Shown here: positions 1-10,570 of the stretch, in pieces | Position numbering within the stretch: the stretch's first letter is position 1 | Layout of the letters: every line of letters starts with the position of its first letter | Source of the DNA: Nitrosomonas sp. HPC101 | GTDB taxonomy: Bacteria; Pseudomonadota; Gammaproteobacteria; Burkholderiales; Nitrosomonadaceae | Assembly (NCBI RefSeq): GCF_009833125.1 | Contig: NZ_QRCC01000002.1 | Span: forward strand, 160,236-224,235 | DNA length: 64,000 nt | Reading direction: 5' to 3' | Made by a program: the position numbers and the translations under genes | The notes under the pieces: generated by a model | What the model saw: the letters and a program-made list of their open reading frames with translations, nothing else | Database searches by the model: none | Told to the model about the DNA's origin: nothing

Positions 1-517
1 CACTCAACGCGTTCCAGCGCGAAACCGCCGGAAAACCGATTGAAAAAGCCTTGTTGATAAGGCTTTTAGCCTTGCTGATATCATTCACCAGAAAAACATT
101 GCTGCTCCCAGCTCCACCCCTCAGCTTGAAAACCTTCGGATATTCCGTTTTCCTGGCCCACTCCAACGCCGTAGTCCGATCAAGAAAAACATAACTTTTA
201 ATCATGGGAACACCTAAAGCTTCCATCAGGTATTTTTGTGTGACTTTGTCATCAAAGTGCCAGCATGTTTCAGAACTTGGAAAAACCCGGATTCCCATTG
301 ATTCCACAGCTTTTATCAAACCACGTGCGATCAGCATATCCTCCGCGTAGGTTTGACTCCAGTTCCACATCAGAAACGAACACTCAGCCAGCTCTTCAAT
401 GATATCGGACGAATGACAATCAACTATTTTGTAGGGAATATTTTTTTGTTGGCAATATTCGATCCAACGGTCACTAAAACTTCCCGGACGTGCATGTATA
501 CCTATCTTTCCTTCCAT
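1..517 (-). CDS. ATP-grasp family protein of the polysaccharide locus (C-terminus beyond the window)
   Basis: The minus strand is open from an ATG at 517 to the window edge, giving 172 codons and no stop. The ATG follows a GGAG Shine-Dalgarno about 7 nt upstream. The N-terminal third looks like a pre-ATP-grasp domain. It is followed by a stretch in which a lysine (VFKLRGGAGSSNV, about residues 136-148) precedes a glycine-rich loop, as in ATP-grasp ligases of the RimK/carbamoyl-phosphate synthase type. ATP-grasp enzymes join a carboxylate to an amine or similar nucleophile through an acyl phosphate. The gene lies 15 bp behind the flippase and probably belongs to the same transcript, so a role in decorating a surface polysaccharide or its precursor is plausible. 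The substrate cannot be read from this fragment. Confidence 0.7.
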   Translation of the reverse strand, partial: MEGKIGIHARPGSFSDRWIEYCQQKNIPYKIVDCHSSDIIEELAECSFLMWNWSQTYAEDMLIARGLIKAVESMGIRVFPSSETCWHFDDKVTQKYLMEALGVPMIKSYVFLDRTTALEWARKTEYPKVFKLRGGAGSSNVFLVNDISKAKSLINKAFSIGFPAVSRWNALS

Positions 518-532
518 ATCAGATCTCCAGGA

Positions 533-1837
533 CTAAAAAGTATCTGCAACATACCTTTTGTAAAAAAAGAACCCTCCCACAGCCATCATTATCCGTGCGC
601 CTACCAGCATAATCATCGCGCCATAAATTCCAAAAACTGGAACAATTCCCAGCCCTATTAAAAAAAAGAAAACAGACACCCATACAGAAATCAATCGAAC
701 ATATCTGTCTTTTCCAGCCAGTACCAATCCGTTATGATGAAATGATAAAGTCATAAAATAAGCCAAGATCCCACAGCTCATGAACTTGATGTAATAAGCA
801 ATGCCAGCACCTTTATCAGCAAACAAAATTGCTGTAATAAAATCCGAAAAAACAAAACAAAGGATCATGAGTAATAAACCCATGAGCAACATCAGTTTAT
901 GAAACTTAGGAATCATATTTTTGTTTCTGGCCAGGTATGGAAAAAATGCATTGGAAATGATCATCCCGGCAGAATTGAATATATCGACTACTTTTGATGC
1001 TGCGCTGAAAAAACCGACCGCTGTCGGCCCTGCAAAAACCCCTAACAAAAAGAAAGCAGAGTTGTTATACAGATTGGGTGCCAGCTGAGAAATAAAAATA
1101 TCCCACCCTTCTTTGTACACGTCTTTTATTTTTTTCAGGGAAGGGATCTTGTACGAAATGTCATACTGGCTGGATATCCAGAAAGCAGAAAAAATTGCGC
1201 ATCCAGCCATCGCTGCGGTGTTCAATGCCGGAACCAGGTAATAATCTGATTCATTCTTAATAAAGATGAACATACCAGACAACATCAACAGTTTCGATGT
1301 AATACTAATTACAGCGCTCTGTCGCATTCGTTCCACGCCCCGAAAAAACCAGAGAGGAAACAATGCCTGCGCAACGATAAAAGTAAACGAAAATACGTAC
1401 AGCCAAAAATGCTGATAAAAATCGTTTATAAACAACACCATCGGAAAATAGATCAGCGCACCTGCCACAATGAGTAACATCGTAGCCGTGATAGTTTCGC
1501 TATAAATAACAGCAATCTCTTTAGGATTATCACGATTTTTTGCAATTTTTCTAACTGCTGTTATCGTGAAGCCATATTGCATTACCGCAGAAAAATACAA
1601 AGCAAAAGACAGTGCATAGTTGACCAGCCCGAACCCCTCTATACCTAAAATTCTTACCAGATATGGAAGCGTAATTAAAGGCACCAGATAATCCAATCCC
1701 CGTACTATCGCTAGCGATACCAGATTATCCAGTAACTGGTGAAGATCCCGGTTTTTTCCTGATATATCAGACAAGGCTAAGGAACCCCTGAACAACACAA
1801 GGTGACATTTTGTTGGAGAAGGTGTTGAAAGAGTCAT
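533..1837 (-). CDS. Wzx-type polysaccharide flippase (MATE-like/MVF fold), 5' end disturbed
   Basis: This is a polytopic inner-membrane protein with roughly 12 hydrophobic segments, typical of O-antigen/EPS repeat-unit flippases that move undecaprenyl-linked oligosaccharides to the periplasm. The N-terminal signature LPYLVRILGIEGFGLVNYAL is characteristic of the family. Homologues normally start only about 10-20 residues before LVSLAIVRGLDYLVPLITLP. The first about 20 codons of the open frame read through a mobile-element end (GGAACCCCTG at 1781-1790) and look foreign. A TTG at 1774, just inside the flanking CTAA, is the most likely surviving start. The original ATG may have been lost to the insertion, so expression is uncertain. 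The remainder of the frame is intact to the stop at 533. Confidence 0.8.
   Translation of the reverse strand: MTLSTPSPTKCHLVLFRGSLALSDISGKNRDLHQLLDNLVSLAIVRGLDYLVPLITLPYLVRILGIEGFGLVNYALSFALYFSAVMQYGFTITAVRKIAKNRDNPKEIAVIYSETITATMLLIVAGALIYFPMVLFINDFYQHFWLYVFSFTFIVAQALFPLWFFRGVERMRQSAVISITSKLLMLSGMFIFIKNESDYYLVPALNTAAMAGCAIFSAFWISSQYDISYKIPSLKKIKDVYKEGWDIFISQLAPNLYNNSAFFLLGVFAGPTAVGFFSAASKVVDIFNSAGMIISNAFFPYLARNKNMIPKFHKLMLLMGLLLMILCFVFSDFITAILFADKGAGIAYYIKFMSCGILAYFMTLSFHHNGLVLAGKDRYVRLISVWVSVFFFLIGLGIVPVFGIYGAMIMLVGARIMMAVGGFFFYKRYVADTF
1777..1800. mobile_element. End of an IS/MITE-type element
   Basis: CTAA followed by GGAACCCCTGAACAAC matches the left terminal repeat of the element at 62548 (GGAACCCCTGCAAAAC) and has the same kind of YTAR flank. 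No matching right end was found by eye before 2450, so this is a solitary or rearranged end. It lies at the 5' end of the flippase gene. Confidence 0.5.
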
Positions 1838-2037
1838 TCCCTACAACGAGGAGCAACGCAGCCAGACAGCATATCAAGCGTACAATCAGGCGTGCAGTAG
1901 TCTCACCCATCAGGTCGGCATGAGCGAAGGCAGTAGACTCAATATCCATCACGGTTTCCAGAGGTCGATAAGCAATCAGCTGCGATTTTTATGTTTATCT
2001 TCTCCATGAGGCGGCTGGGCTGCCTAAATGGTCAGCA
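1838..2037. other. Relic DNA beside the flippase, function not recognised
   Basis: On the minus strand an open stretch at 1767-1952 runs into the element end at 1781. Its translation (for example LLVVGNDSFNTFSNKMSPCV) is protein-like, but I do not recognise a family. It looks like scar DNA left between a mobile element and the decayed gene at 2038-2441. Confidence 0.35.
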
Positions 2038-2441
2038 TCATTCAGCAATCTGTACACGAATTTTTATCCGAAAGCTGTCTCTTTCCGTGATGATGATCGG
2101 CACACTTTCTCCGTGCTTATCCATGATGTAATTATGTTAGCTGCCCATCGCATTCATGGAACAGTGCATCAGTCAAGATGTGACCAGTTCATTGCGCCCG
2201 GAAATGCTTTCTACCGTCATGGTATTAGCGTACCGAGCGAAAATATTTTCAGCCTGTCTGAAAACAGATGTAGGCGGATACGGGAACCGTATATGAAGTA
2301 ATCTCTGTGCGCCATAGCATTGACCACTGCTTCAAAAACCGCATTCATCGAATCCAATTGAGATATACACTCCATGCCCCGACAATAAACAGTCTGAATA
2401 TAAGCGCTGGATAGAAACTGTTTTGGTACATCTGCTATCAT
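2038..2441 (-). pseudogene. C-terminal remnant of a COG2865-type ATP-binding regulator
   Basis: The minus-strand translation contains [20 protein letters not shown] and [11 protein letters not shown], the HATPase_c_4 signature of the AlbA_2/COG2865 putative transcriptional regulators. After GTL the frame shifts to [17 protein letters not shown]. Two in-frame stops follow (TGA, then TAA). The typical tail motif YIMDKHGESVPIII is still recognisable before the stop at 2038. With one frameshift, two nonsense codons and no N-terminal half, this is a dead fragment. It lies between a mobile-element scar and the sugar-nucleotide dehydrogenase. Confidence 0.75.
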
Positions 2442-2447
2442 CAGGAA

Positions 2448-3722
2448 TCACAATCTCAGATCCGATTCCTGTGGATCGAGCACATATTTGAGGTCGTAGA
2501 GTACTGCATTGGATTTACCCAAAGCACGAATGGCAGCAGCGCCCATGTCCTTAAACTCACGATGCGCCACCGCCAGAATAATAGCGTCATAATGACCGAC
2601 GTCGGGTGATGCTATCGGCACAATACCATATTCGTGCTGCGCTTCAGTGGCATCGACCCAGGGATCATAAACATCGACTACGCAGTTGTAGTCTTTCAGT
2701 TCCTTAACGATATCCACCACGCGGGTATTGCGCAGATCCGGACAGTTTTCCTTGAACGTCAGCCCCATCACCAGTACCCGGGCACCTTCCACCTGAATGC
2801 GCTTTTTGGTCATTGCTTTGACCAGTTGAGCAACCACATAGGCACCCATGCTGTCATTCAACCGCCGGCCGGCCAGGATAATTTCCGGGTGGTGGCCGAT
2901 CGCCTGCGCTTTGTGCGTCAGATAATACGGATCCACTCCAATACAGTGCCCGCCCACCAGACCGGGCCGAAACGGCAAAAAATTCCATTTGGTACCTGCC
3001 GCCTTTAGCACCGCTTCCGTATCGATACCAATTTTGTTGAAAATCAGTGCCAACTCATTGATCAGCGCAATGTTCAGGTCACGCTGCGTATTCTCAATCA
3101 CTTTGGCAGCCTCCGCCACTTTGATACTTTCTGCCTTGTGCGTACCGGCTGTAATAATTTCCCGGTATAACTGATCAATCAGATCGGCAACTTCCGGCGT
3201 AGAGCCGGATGTCACTTTCCTGATTGTGGTCACGCGATGCTCCTTGTCTCCCGGATTAATCCGCTCCGGACTGTAACCGCAATAAAAATCCCGGTTGAAT
3301 TTCAGGCCGGAAACCCGCTCCAGCACTGGCACACAGTCTTCCTCAGTACAACCAGGATAGACGGTAGATTCGTAAATAACGATATCACCCTGTTTCAGCA
3401 CCTTGCCAACCGTTTCGCTCGCCTTGAGCAGGGGCGTCAGATCGGGGCGCTTGTATTCATCGATCGGCGTAGGAACCGTCACGATGTAGCAGTTGCAGGC
3501 GTACAAATCATCCAAATGGGTGGTAAACTCCAGCTGCTTGGCTGCAGCCAGTTCTTCCGACGTAGTTTCCAGCGTAAAGTCGTTGCCGTTTTTGAGCTCA
3601 TCAATACGGCGCTGATTGATGTCAAAACCGGTTACCGGGCGCTTGCGCCCGAATTCCACGGCCAGCGGGAGGCCGACATATCCAAGTCCGATGATGGCAA
3701 GCCTGATATCCTGCAACTGCAT
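2448..3722 (-). CDS. UDP-N-acetyl-sugar 6-dehydrogenase (TviB/WbpO/VipA family)
   Basis: The product is 424 residues, the usual family length. It has an N-terminal Rossmann motif GLGYVG (residues 12-17), the central UDP-glucose/GDP-mannose dehydrogenase helix and the catalytic cysteine in [12 protein letters not shown] (Cys260). The sequence is closest in type to TviB/WbpO enzymes, which oxidise UDP-N-acetylglucosamine or UDP-N-acetylgalactosamine to the uronic acid in two NAD-dependent steps. I chose the ATG at 3722 because AGGAG lies 5 nt upstream; a longer frame from 3758 would overlap the epimerase gene and lacks such a site. Together with the epimerase and Ugd it would supply acidic sugars for a capsule or exopolysaccharide. 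Which UDP-HexNAc is used cannot be decided here. Confidence 0.88.
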   Translation of the reverse strand: MQLQDIRLAIIGLGYVGLPLAVEFGRKRPVTGFDINQRRIDELKNGNDFTLETTSEELAAAKQLEFTTHLDDLYACNCYIVTVPTPIDEYKRPDLTPLLKASETVGKVLKQGDIVIYESTVYPGCTEEDCVPVLERVSGLKFNRDFYCGYSPERINPGDKEHRVTTIRKVTSGSTPEVADLIDQLYREIITAGTHKAESIKVAEAAKVIENTQRDLNIALINELALIFNKIGIDTEAVLKAAGTKWNFLPFRPGLVGGHCIGVDPYYLTHKAQAIGHHPEIILAGRRLNDSMGAYVVAQLVKAMTKKRIQVEGARVLVMGLTFKENCPDLRNTRVVDIVKELKDYNCVVDVYDPWVDATEAQHEYGIVPIASPDVGHYDAIILAVAHREFKDMGAAAIRALGKSNAVLYDLKYVLDPQESDLRL

Positions 3723-3730
3723 GTTATCTC

Positions 3731-4738
3731 CTACAAATTGAAATAAGCGCGATACCACGCCACAAAATTGGCAATTCCATGCTCCACCAGCGTGGAAGGT
3801 TTGTAATCAAACTGTTCGATCAGATCGGAAACATCGGCATAGGTGTCGGGCACATCACCCGGCTGTAGTGGCAGCAAATCCATTTCAGCTTTTTTACCCA
3901 GTGCTTTCTCCAGCGCAGCAATGTAATCCATCAGTTCGACCGGGCTGTTATTCCCGATGTTGTAAACCCGCCAGGGTGCTGTACTGGTGCCGGCATCCGG
4001 TGTTGCACCGTTCCAGGCCGGATCAGGCTCAGCCGGCTGATCCAGCACGCGGATCACACCCTCGACAATATCATCGACATAAGTGAAATCCCGCCGATGC
4101 CTGCCATAGTTGAAAACCGGTATTTTCTCTCCGGCCAGAATCGCTTTGGTAAATTTGAACAGCGCCATATCCGGTCGCCCCCACGGGCCATACACCGTAA
4201 AAAAACGCAGCCCGGTAGTAGGCAGGTTGTATAAATGGCTGTAGGTATGCGCCATCAGCTCGTTCGATTTTTTGCTGGCAGCATAAAGACTGAGCGGGTG
4301 ATCCACATTGTGATGCACCGAAAACGGCATGGTTGTATTCGCACCGTAAACACTGGAACTGCTGGCATACACCAGATGTTCAACACCGTGATGACGGCAG
4401 CCTTCCAGAATATGTGCAAAACCAACGATATTGCTATCGATATACGCCAGCGGGTTTTCGATGGAATAACGCACCCCGGCCTGAGCTGCCAGATTCACCA
4501 CGCGTTGCGGCTTGTGATTTGCAAAACAGGTTTGAATCCCTTTCCGATCAGCCAGATCCAAACGTAAATGGGTGTAAGCAGAATAATCAGCAAAACGGGC
4601 CAGGCGGGCTTCCTTCAGCTTGGGATCGTAATAATCATTGTGATTATCAACACCAATAACAGTATCGCCCCGTTCAAGCAGTCGCAGTGCCAGTGCAGAT
4701 CCAATAAATCCGGCTGAACCCGTAATAAGTATCTTCAA
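3731..4738 (-). CDS. UDP-glucuronate 4-epimerase-like NAD-dependent epimerase (CapI/WcaG type)
   Basis: This is a 335-residue extended short-chain dehydrogenase/reductase. TGSAGFIG (residues 6-13) binds NAD, and the catalytic pair is YAASK (Tyr152, Lys156) after the SSSSVYG strand. The insertion [16 protein letters not shown] and the [15 protein letters not shown] block are typical of enzymes that interconvert UDP-glucuronate and UDP-galacturonate. It sits directly behind ugd (stop and start adjacent at 4738/4739), which would make its substrate, and 8 bp before the TviB-type dehydrogenase. The three genes look like one transcription unit for acidic UDP-sugars. An alternative substrate is the UDP-HexNAc made or used by the next enzyme. 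Confidence 0.88.
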   Translation of the reverse strand: MKILITGSAGFIGSALALRLLERGDTVIGVDNHNDYYDPKLKEARLARFADYSAYTHLRLDLADRKGIQTCFANHKPQRVVNLAAQAGVRYSIENPLAYIDSNIVGFAHILEGCRHHGVEHLVYASSSSVYGANTTMPFSVHHNVDHPLSLYAASKKSNELMAHTYSHLYNLPTTGLRFFTVYGPWGRPDMALFKFTKAILAGEKIPVFNYGRHRRDFTYVDDIVEGVIRVLDQPAEPDPAWNGATPDAGTSTAPWRVYNIGNNSPVELMDYIAALEKALGKKAEMDLLPLQPGDVPDTYADVSDLIEQFDYKPSTLVEHGIANFVAWYRAYFNL

Positions 4739-5905
4739 CTAATTGCTCCCGAATAAATCACGTGTATAAATTTTGTCAGAGACATCTCTCAGTGCGTCAG
4801 TTTTACGATTGGCAATGATGACATCTGCTTCGCGTTTGAATGTTTCCAGATCATTCACTACCCGTGAATTGAAAAACTCGGCGTCATTCAGCACCGGCTC
4901 ATAGACAATCACCTCAATCCCCTTAGCCTTGATGCGCTTCATAATGCCCTGAATACTCGAAGCACGAAAATTATCCGAGCCCGTTTTCATAATAAGGCGA
5001 TAGACACCGACTACTCCGGGTCCGCGGCGAATAATCTCATCAGCAATAAAATCCTTGCGCGTGGTGTTGGCTTCGACGATGGCATGGATCAGATTCTGTG
5101 GCACTGTGCGGTAATTGGCCAGCAGCTGTTTTGTATCTTTGGGTAGACAGTAACCACCATAGCCAAAGCTCGGATTGTTGTAATAATTGCCAATACGCGG
5201 ATCAAGGCAAACTCCATCAATGATCTGACGTGTATCCAGATCCAGCGTAGCGGCATAAGTATCCAGCTCATTGAAATAGGCAACGCGCATTGCAAGAAAT
5301 GTATTGGCAAACAGTTTGATTGCCTCTGCCTCAGTGCTATCGGTAAACAATAGCGGAATATCCTGGCGGATAGCGCCCTGCTTGAGCAGACTGGCAAAGA
5401 CCTCGGCCCGTTGCGAACGCTCTCCCACCACAATGCGTGAAGGATACAGGTTGTCGTAAAGCGCCTTGCCTTCACGCAAAAATTCAGGAGAAAAAATCAG
5501 ATTATCTGTACCCAGCGCTTTTCGTGTTTTGGTGATATAGCCTACCGGGATAGTGGATTTGATTACCATTACCGCCTGAGGGTTGATCGCCATGACATCA
5601 CGAATGACTGCCTCAATGGAACTTGTATTGAAATAATTGGTTTCAGGATCGTAGTCTGTCGGCGTGGCAATGATGATAAATTCGGCACCTGCATATGCTT
5701 CACGTTTATCAACCGTAGCACGCAGGTTCAGAGGTTTGTTTCCCAGAAAATCCACAATCTCCGCGTCTTCAATGGGCGATTCCCTACGATTGAGCTTCTC
5801 TACCCTTCCGGGAACAATATCCAGTGCAACAACTTCATGATGCTGCGCCAGTAATACCGCATTAGACAATCCTACATAACCAACTCCTGCAACCGCAATT
5901 TTCAT
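4739..5905 (-). CDS. ugd: UDP-glucose 6-dehydrogenase
   Basis: The product is 388 residues, the short bacterial Ugd class. It has GVGYVG (residues 7-12), the FSPEFLREG substrate motif and the catalytic cysteine in [10 protein letters not shown] (Cys253). It oxidises UDP-glucose to UDP-glucuronate with two NAD+. I take the ATG at 5905; an upstream in-frame start at 5935 adds ten unconserved residues. It is the first gene of the minus-strand sugar-nucleotide operon, and its product feeds the adjacent 4-epimerase. The Shine-Dalgarno is weak. Confidence 0.92.
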   Translation of the reverse strand: MKIAVAGVGYVGLSNAVLLAQHHEVVALDIVPGRVEKLNRRESPIEDAEIVDFLGNKPLNLRATVDKREAYAGAEFIIIATPTDYDPETNYFNTSSIEAVIRDVMAINPQAVMVIKSTIPVGYITKTRKALGTDNLIFSPEFLREGKALYDNLYPSRIVVGERSQRAEVFASLLKQGAIRQDIPLLFTDSTEAEAIKLFANTFLAMRVAYFNELDTYAATLDLDTRQIIDGVCLDPRIGNYYNNPSFGYGGYCLPKDTKQLLANYRTVPQNLIHAIVEANTTRKDFIADEIIRRGPGVVGVYRLIMKTGSDNFRASSIQGIMKRIKAKGIEVIVYEPVLNDAEFFNSRVVNDLETFKREADVIIANRKTDALRDVSDKIYTRDLFGSN

Positions 5906-6273
5906 AGTTTCAAGTGCTTTCCAGATTGATATCAAGAGCCTAGGTTATCATCACTGCTTTTTTGTTTAAACAAATAACTGGACTGGAAAATGGGGTTTGC
6001 CCGGAAGTTTGCTGGATTTTGCAGTTCAGATCTTCCTTGAAGAATTGAGTGCAGATCAAATCGTCAGATGTGATGACAAGGAAACTTCTGATTAAATCCC
6101 ACATGGCCGCACACTGTGTTTTGTACAAATGCGGCAGTGAATGTGACCCCTTCACAACACGCTTAACACTGTAGTCCGTCCGCAAAACCAGTCTCCAAAA
6201 GGCTGTGGCAAAATCATGCGCTCATGGAAGACTTATCAGAAGCTCCTAAGTTATTTTTGTCCTGGCTTGATCT
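5906..6273. other. Intergenic region between argB and ugd, no gene recognised
   Basis: A minus-strand open stretch of 81 codons (5940-6185) exists here, but its composition is unlike the neighbours. It has no recognisable domain and no convincing ribosome-binding site. The ugd promoter is expected in this interval; no clear -35/-10 pair was identified by eye. Confidence 0.5.
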
Positions 6274-7227
<954 letters not shown>

Positions 7228-7704
7228 TCAATCGCTTACCTTAAGGAAGGATTCAAGTCGTACCAGTGCGGGTAAATTCAGCATACGCCAAGATCTGTTT
7301 TGGCGGTCGTTGTATATATTGGCAATAACAGGCCGTTTGTCCTCGTGGTCTGGCTGACGGGTAAACTCCATCAGGTCCCGGATACCCAGAACACTTTCAG
7401 CCAGCATGGCATAGCCTGTCCTCGAACGGGAAGCAGTCAAGAAAATTCGCGTCTTTACATTAACGCGCGTCGGCTTTTCATCCAAGTAATGGGCGAGGTC
7501 GCATACACCATAAATGTTGTCATGTACATTGATGACACCAAGAAACCAGGGGTGTGTCAGAAAAACCGGTGTTATTTTCGGGACAGGCAATATTTCACTG
7601 ATATCATTCATTGGAATCAGCCAGCGATCTTCATTGATCGTGATTCCCAGCACCGGGATAGCGAGTGAAATTTTCTGAACTTTTGTATTGCTTTGTTCAG
7701 TCAT
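7228..7704 (-). CDS. pilI: CheW-like adaptor, PilI type
   Basis: This is a 158-residue single CheW domain, about the length of PilI. It carries the hydrophobic PWFLGVINVHDNIYGVCDL core, which couples a chemoreceptor to a histidine kinase. PilI belongs to the Pil-Chp system that controls type IV pilus twitching. It lies just downstream of a decayed pilH, as in pilGHIJ clusters, but argB follows instead of a pilJ receptor gene. The surviving gene may therefore be an orphan, or may work with a system encoded elsewhere. The ATG at 7704 is chosen over an in-frame TTG at 7710. Confidence 0.75.
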   Translation of the reverse strand: MTEQSNTKVQKISLAIPVLGITINEDRWLIPMNDISEILPVPKITPVFLTHPWFLGVINVHDNIYGVCDLAHYLDEKPTRVNVKTRIFLTASRSRTGYAMLAESVLGIRDLMEFTRQPDHEDKRPVIANIYNDRQNRSWRMLNLPALVRLESFLKVSD

Positions 7705-7742
7705 CAACAATTGATGCCTCAGCGTAGTCTGTTTTTAACACA

Positions 7743-8103
7743 TTAATCCAGTTCGACAGTTTTTTGCAGCAACTCTGCAGCCACAACCGGCTTGGTAATA
7801 TAATCCTGAGCACCTTGTCGCACCCCCAGATTTTATCTGGTTTACTGATTGTACACAGGATCCGGGGATGTAGCACTTTGCGCCATCCCGTACAAGCATG
7901 CGTGTTGTCTGATAGACGTTGATTCCAGACATTACCACATCCATTAAAACCAGATCCGGCCAAGTCTCTCTGACTTTGGTAACACCTGCTTCACCATTTT
8001 CAGCCCCTCCCCCTTCCTGCTGACCTGTTTTGGGTTAGTATGCTGGAAAGAATATGACAATCCGTTGGTAAATCATCAATTGTCAATATTGTTTTAGCGT
8101 CAT
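7743..8103 (-). pseudogene. pilH: Decayed CheY-like response regulator, PilH type
   Basis: Reading the minus strand in shifting frames recovers a PilH-like receiver. The phosphorylation loop TILTIDDLPTDCHILSSIL lies near the start. DLVLMDVVMSGINVYQTTRM contains the phospho-acceptor aspartate. A DKIWG segment and an AQDYITKPVVAAELLQKTVE tail follow. The frame is broken close to the ATG at 8103, again after QNRSAGRGRG (stop) and again after the MDVVMSG segment. At least three frameshifts make the gene non-functional. It ends at a TAA at 7743, 38 bp before pilI. Confidence 0.8.
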
Positions 8104-8347
8104 GTGCAGTTCTCAATAAAAACTTTGTATTCGTTCACAACCAGGAAAAAATTATAATTTTGTATTCTAAGGCTTTGCCTGCAGACAATAAAGCACAGTG
8201 GTTAATCATCAGTACAGGTTAAACCAGTGTAGACTATGTACTTTGTATTTCCACGCTATTTTGTTGCAGGTTCAGTGACGCGTGCCGGAGCTTGCAAACT
8301 TTTGTTTTGGCAAACAGATTAGGTTTATTGTACGTTTTTCAATCATT

Positions 8348-8935
8348 ATGCAAAATACTTTCATCAGATTGACATTATGGACGCAAGTTTTATTGTTCCT
8401 TTTGCCGGGGTGTGCGCCAGTGGTCTTGACCGGCGTGGGAATGGGTGCCGGAGCCGGGGCATTAATGGTGGAAGATCGTCGTAGTAGTGGAATGTATATA
8501 GACGATGAGGGAATCGAACTTAAAACCAGTCGCAGAATTGAAGAACGATTGGGTGACAAAGTCCATATTAACGTCACCAGTTTTAACCGTAATGTTTTGC
8601 TGACTGGTGAAGTACCTGACGAATTCAGCAAAAAGGAAGCCGAAAAACTGGCAATGAGTATCGAAAACGTACGAAATATTTCCAATGAAATTACTGTTGC
8701 GCCCAAAAGCTCATTATCTTCCCGCAGTAATGACGCACTAATCACATCCAAGGTAAAAGCCCGCTTCATTAACAATAAAGTATTCCAGATAAACCATGTC
8801 AAAGTAATTACAGAAAACGGTGTTGTGTATTTACTGGGGCTGGTCACCCGAAAAGAAGGGGATACTGCTACACGCATTGCCAGTACGACAGAAAGCGTTA
8901 TAAAGGTTGTTAAAGTATTTGAGTACCTTGACTAA
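8348..8935 (+). CDS. BON-domain outer-membrane lipoprotein (OsmY/DolP-like)
   Basis: The 195-residue product starts with a signal peptide ending in a lipobox (LLPGC, Cys22), followed by a glycine-rich stretch and two BON domains (about residues 55-120 and 125-195, with TSFNRNVLLTGEV and ENGVVYLLGLVTR strands). This architecture is that of DolP/YraP, an outer-membrane lipoprotein that supports envelope integrity by binding anionic phospholipid. The ATG at 8348 places the signal peptide properly; an upstream GTG at 8282 would add 22 unlikely residues. It is transcribed alone, divergent from the pilH remnant. Confidence 0.82.
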   Translation: MQNTFIRLTLWTQVLLFLLPGCAPVVLTGVGMGAGAGALMVEDRRSSGMYIDDEGIELKTSRRIEERLGDKVHINVTSFNRNVLLTGEVPDEFSKKEAEKLAMSIENVRNISNEITVAPKSSLSSRSNDALITSKVKARFINNKVFQINHVKVITENGVVYLLGLVTRKEGDTATRIASTTESVIKVVKVFEYLD

Positions 8936-9098
8936 TTCCATTTTCATCTGATGATTACATCAATCATGCAAAGTTAAGTGAAAATGAAATAACGGAATTG
9001 CCCCATGTCCGACAGCAATGACTTTCCTTGATCAAGATGAACAGATTCAAAGCAAGTGCCTTTTCAGCTCTTCTCAAAGTTTTCTCTGGCATCAATCG

Positions 9099-10466
9099 AT
9101 GTTGTCCGCTGAGTTTATCCAATTATTACAAAATCTGATTCCACCTGATCGTCTCTATTTCGATCCGGTTGATTGTTACGCTTATGCTTATGACAACAGC
9201 AGAAAATATTTTCCGCCTGAATGTGTCATTTTCCCTCTGACAACTGATGAAGTCGTCAAGACGATCCAGCTATGCAATCAGTTCAAGGTTCCCTTGACGC
9301 CTCGTGGGCGAGGCACCGGTACAGCTGGTGGCAGTCTTACCGAGCAGGGGGGGGCTTCACTTTCACTGGAGCGCATGATACGAATTATATCGATCGATAC
9401 GGCCAATCGAGTACTTGTTGCAGAGCCGGGGGTCTTAAATGAATCCGTCCAGGCAGCTGTCAAACCTTATGGTTTTTTTTGGCCGCCAGATCCTTCCAGT
9501 GCTGCATTCTCAAGTATCGGCGGAAACCTTGCCACCTGCGCAGGAGGTCCGCATGCGGTTAAATATGGCACGACTCGCGACCATGTCTTGGGACTGACCG
9601 CAGTAACAGGGCAAGGCAATATTATTAAAACAGGGTGCTACACCACCAAAGGGGTAGTTGGGTACGATCTTACCCGTTTACTGGTTGGCTCGGAAGGTAC
9701 GCTTGCTGTTATAACCGAGGCAACACTTAAGCTGACTCCGTTACCCGCAGCAAAAAGTGGACTTGTTGCTCATTATCAAGATACTGAGAGTTGTGCATCA
9801 GCGATAGCGACTATTATGAAAGAGCCACAAGGACCCAGCGCGCTTGAATTCCTGGATTCAGGCTCGCTTGATCTTATTCGCTCCAGGAATCCCGGAATGT
9901 TACCGGATGATTCTCGTGCCATGCTGATGATTGAGATCGATGGTACAAAACACGAAATTTTTGAAATAGCAACCAGACTTCTGGCTGCCTGTCAAAACTC
10001 CGGATTGCTGAAAGCACTGCCTGTTCAAAATACAGCAGACTTGTGGAAGGCCAGAAAAACGTTATCGCCCTTGCTGCGAGATATCGCACCGAAGAAGATA
10101 AATGAGGATATTGTAGTACCCGTTGATAAAATTCCCCAGTTGTTAGCCGGATTATCCTCGCTATGTAAACGATATCAGATACCCAACGTGAACTTTGGAC
10201 ATGCAGGTAATGGAAATCTTCACATCAATCTGCTGATTGATCCGGATAATCCAGGGGAAAACGCAAATGCATATCAATGCCTGAATCAGATATTTGATCT
10301 GGTTATCAGCCTTAACGGAACACTTTCGGGTGAGCATGGCATTGGTTCTGAAAAGCGCCCTTACATTGATAAAGAGCTCAATGAAGCCACCTTGACTTTG
10401 ATGAAGCAGATCAAATTAACATTTGATCCCTGCAATATCCTGAATCCAGGAAAATTATTCCCCTAA
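9099..10466 (+). CDS. FAD-linked oxidase, GlcD/D-lactate dehydrogenase family
   Basis: This 455-residue flavoprotein has the VAO/PCMH FAD-binding fold (TPRGRGTGTAGGSL near residue 70, SSIGGNLATCAGG near 140, GYDLTRLLVGSEGTL near 190). Its C-terminal cap ends in the family motif NFGHAGNGNLHIN and GEHGIGSEKR. Such enzymes oxidise glycolate, D-lactate or another 2-hydroxy acid and pass electrons to quinone or partner subunits. No glcE/glcF neighbours are seen, so it may be a single-subunit D-2-hydroxyacid dehydrogenase. In-frame starts also exist at 9018; I prefer 9099 because homologues begin close to MLSAEFIQ. Confidence 0.85.
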   Translation: MLSAEFIQLLQNLIPPDRLYFDPVDCYAYAYDNSRKYFPPECVIFPLTTDEVVKTIQLCNQFKVPLTPRGRGTGTAGGSLTEQGGASLSLERMIRIISIDTANRVLVAEPGVLNESVQAAVKPYGFFWPPDPSSAAFSSIGGNLATCAGGPHAVKYGTTRDHVLGLTAVTGQGNIIKTGCYTTKGVVGYDLTRLLVGSEGTLAVITEATLKLTPLPAAKSGLVAHYQDTESCASAIATIMKEPQGPSALEFLDSGSLDLIRSRNPGMLPDDSRAMLMIEIDGTKHEIFEIATRLLAACQNSGLLKALPVQNTADLWKARKTLSPLLRDIAPKKINEDIVVPVDKIPQLLAGLSSLCKRYQIPNVNFGHAGNGNLHINLLIDPDNPGENANAYQCLNQIFDLVISLNGTLSGEHGIGSEKRPYIDKELNEATLTLMKQIKLTFDPCNILNPGKLFP

Positions 10467-10570
10467 AACTGTTCAAAATACCACTGAAAAACACAATGCG
10501 GCGTTAAAATCGAACGTATTATTTATTTTTGCCTTACGCCAATATTTTCTCTAATCTTTCAGACAAATAA

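Noticed and set aside
2634..4659. Long plus-strand frames opposite the uronate-pathway genes
   Set aside because: Shadow frames of well-recognised genes on the other strand.
5940..6185. 81-codon minus-strand frame upstream of ugd
   Set aside because: No family, no ribosome-binding site, composition unlike neighbours; treated as intergenic.
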